A DNA stretch of 64,000 nt from CAVZGO01 sp963774935 (lineage in GTDB: Bacteria; Chloroflexota; Anaerolineae; Anaerolineales; UBA4823): the NCBI GenBank assembly GCA_963774935.1, contig CAVZGO010000007.1:682001-746000 (forward strand). The letters run 5' to 3'. A program made the position numbers and the translations under genes. How positions within the stretch are numbered: position 1 is the stretch's first letter; each line of letters starts with the position of its first letter. Below, in pieces: positions 63,464 to 64,000 of the stretch. The notes under the pieces are model-generated. The model saw only the letters and a program-made list of their open reading frames with translations, was not told the origin of the DNA and made no database searches.

Positions 63464-63999
63464 TTGATTGGAATGGCTCCCCAGGATACGCAGTATAGTC
63501 CATCTGGTCGATTTTTTGCGACTGCAAAGTCTGTATAAGCCAGGCTATGCTGGAAAGCAAATGAATGATCGATATTCTTTAAGACCACAGGCAGCATGGC
63601 AATATAAAGACCACCATGTCCCACCAGGACGAAATTTTGATCCTCTACTCCATCTGCTCGCAGCAATTCATCAATAAAGGGAACAAAACGCGCTCGGATA
63701 TCCAGGAAGCTCTCACCGCCGGGCATTTTACTATCAAGCTGACCTTTGAAAAACCAGTCTTCTTGCACTTGCCGATGCAGCCTCCAACCTTCCGGATCGC
63801 ACTTGCCTTCATACACGCCCACATCCCATTCTCGAAGCGCCCCGGTGATTTCAAATGGTACTTCCAGGCATTCTGCAATGATTTGGGCGGTTTGTTGTGC
63901 GCGCAGCAACGGGCTGGAATACACCCGCACCACTCCTAAGCCAGTCAGATTTTTGGCTGTTTGCTGCGCATGTGCGAGTCCCTGCTCTGTCAGCGGGTG
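63460..63999 (-). CDS. Histidine phosphatase (phosphoglycerate mutase-like) family protein, N-terminus outside window
   Basis: The frame is open to the window end, so the N-terminal RHG motif with the catalytic His is not seen. Visible: PLTEQGLAHAQQTAKNL, VYSSPLLRAQQTAQIIAE (second Arg), LREWDVGVYEG (acid Glu/Asp region) and FVLVGHGGLYIAM with the second His. These are the marks of the broad-specificity phosphatase branch of the family. Substrate unknown. It is coupled to the downstream glycosyltransferase gene. Confidence 0.88.
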   Translation of the reverse strand, partial: HPLTEQGLAHAQQTAKNLTGLGVVRVYSSPLLRAQQTAQIIAECLEVPFEITGALREWDVGVYEGKCDPEGWRLHRQVQEDWFFKGQLDSKMPGGESFLDIRARFVPFIDELLRADGVEDQNFVLVGHGGLYIAMLPVVLKNIDHSFAFQHSLAYTDFAVAKNRPDGLYCVSWGAIPIK

Positions 64000-64000
64000 C

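Overview
The window looks like a piece of chromosome from a member of the Chloroflexota, most likely Anaerolineae. This is inference from gene content and arrangement: tandem M42 aminopeptidases, an OMPDC-OPRT fusion, a CAD-like dihydroorotase, a fused E1 dehydrogenase, a Rieske/cytochrome b module with multi-haem cytochromes c, and Thr/Pro-rich lipoprotein linkers. It is a housekeeping region. I found no insertion sequence, phage gene, integrase or CRISPR array.

Layout. 1-2.7 kb: three tandem M42 metallo-aminopeptidases. 2.8-4.1 kb: orphan sugar-binding lipoprotein. 4.2-8.4 kb: LysM/M23 peptidase, two M16-type peptidases and acpS, closely packed. 8.5-13.2 kb (minus strand): DedA and PrsW-like membrane proteins, a DsbA-cyclophilin lipoprotein with an in-frame UGA, and an unknown HEXXH protein. 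13.4-19.6 kb: epimerase, purA, purB, purD, purN and a collapsed guaB remnant. 19.7-23.6 kb: alkyladenine glycosylase, fabI, bactofilin, a second sugar-binding lipoprotein and PspC. 23.6-29.4 kb (minus): the pyr operon (pyrC-pyrB-pyrFE-pyrD) behind a leader that looks like an attenuator, followed by a pterin-dependent methyltransferase. 29.4-34.3 kb (minus): acnA, folP, a small STAS-like protein and folK. 34.5-36.9 kb: GH1 glucosidase, GNAT enzyme and tRNA-Ser(GGA). 37.6-41.6 kb: Rieske, cytochrome b and two dihaem cytochromes c, i.e. a bc-type quinol-oxidising complex. 41.6 kb: SRP RNA. 41.7-46.2 kb: envelope glycan genes (flippase, sugar transferase, LCP ligase) and a lipoprotein. 46.2-52 kb: ksgA, an MFS protein, an SsuABC/TauABC-like ABC transporter and menA. 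52.2-55.6 kb: L,D-transpeptidase and an Hdr-like iron-sulfur protein. 55.8-62.1 kb: 2-oxoacid dehydrogenase complex E1-E2-E3 and an M29 aminopeptidase. 62.2-64 kb (minus): a glycosyltransferase and a truncated histidine phosphatase.

The most interesting feature is at 10.6-11.8 kb. The DsbA-like active site reads U-P-Y-C, with TGA in place of the nucleophilic cysteine codon. A hairpin with the spacing and loop rule of a bacterial SECIS element starts 18 nt after the TGA. I read this as a probable exported selenoprotein thiol oxidoreductase fused to a cyclophilin.

Caution: several otherwise well-conserved genes carry single-base frameshifts (sugar-binding protein, both M16 proteins, LCP) or an in-frame TAA (ksgA, alkyladenine glycosylase). 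Some or all may be assembly errors, which also bears on the UGA call. The guaB remnant, with a large internal deletion, looks like a real event.
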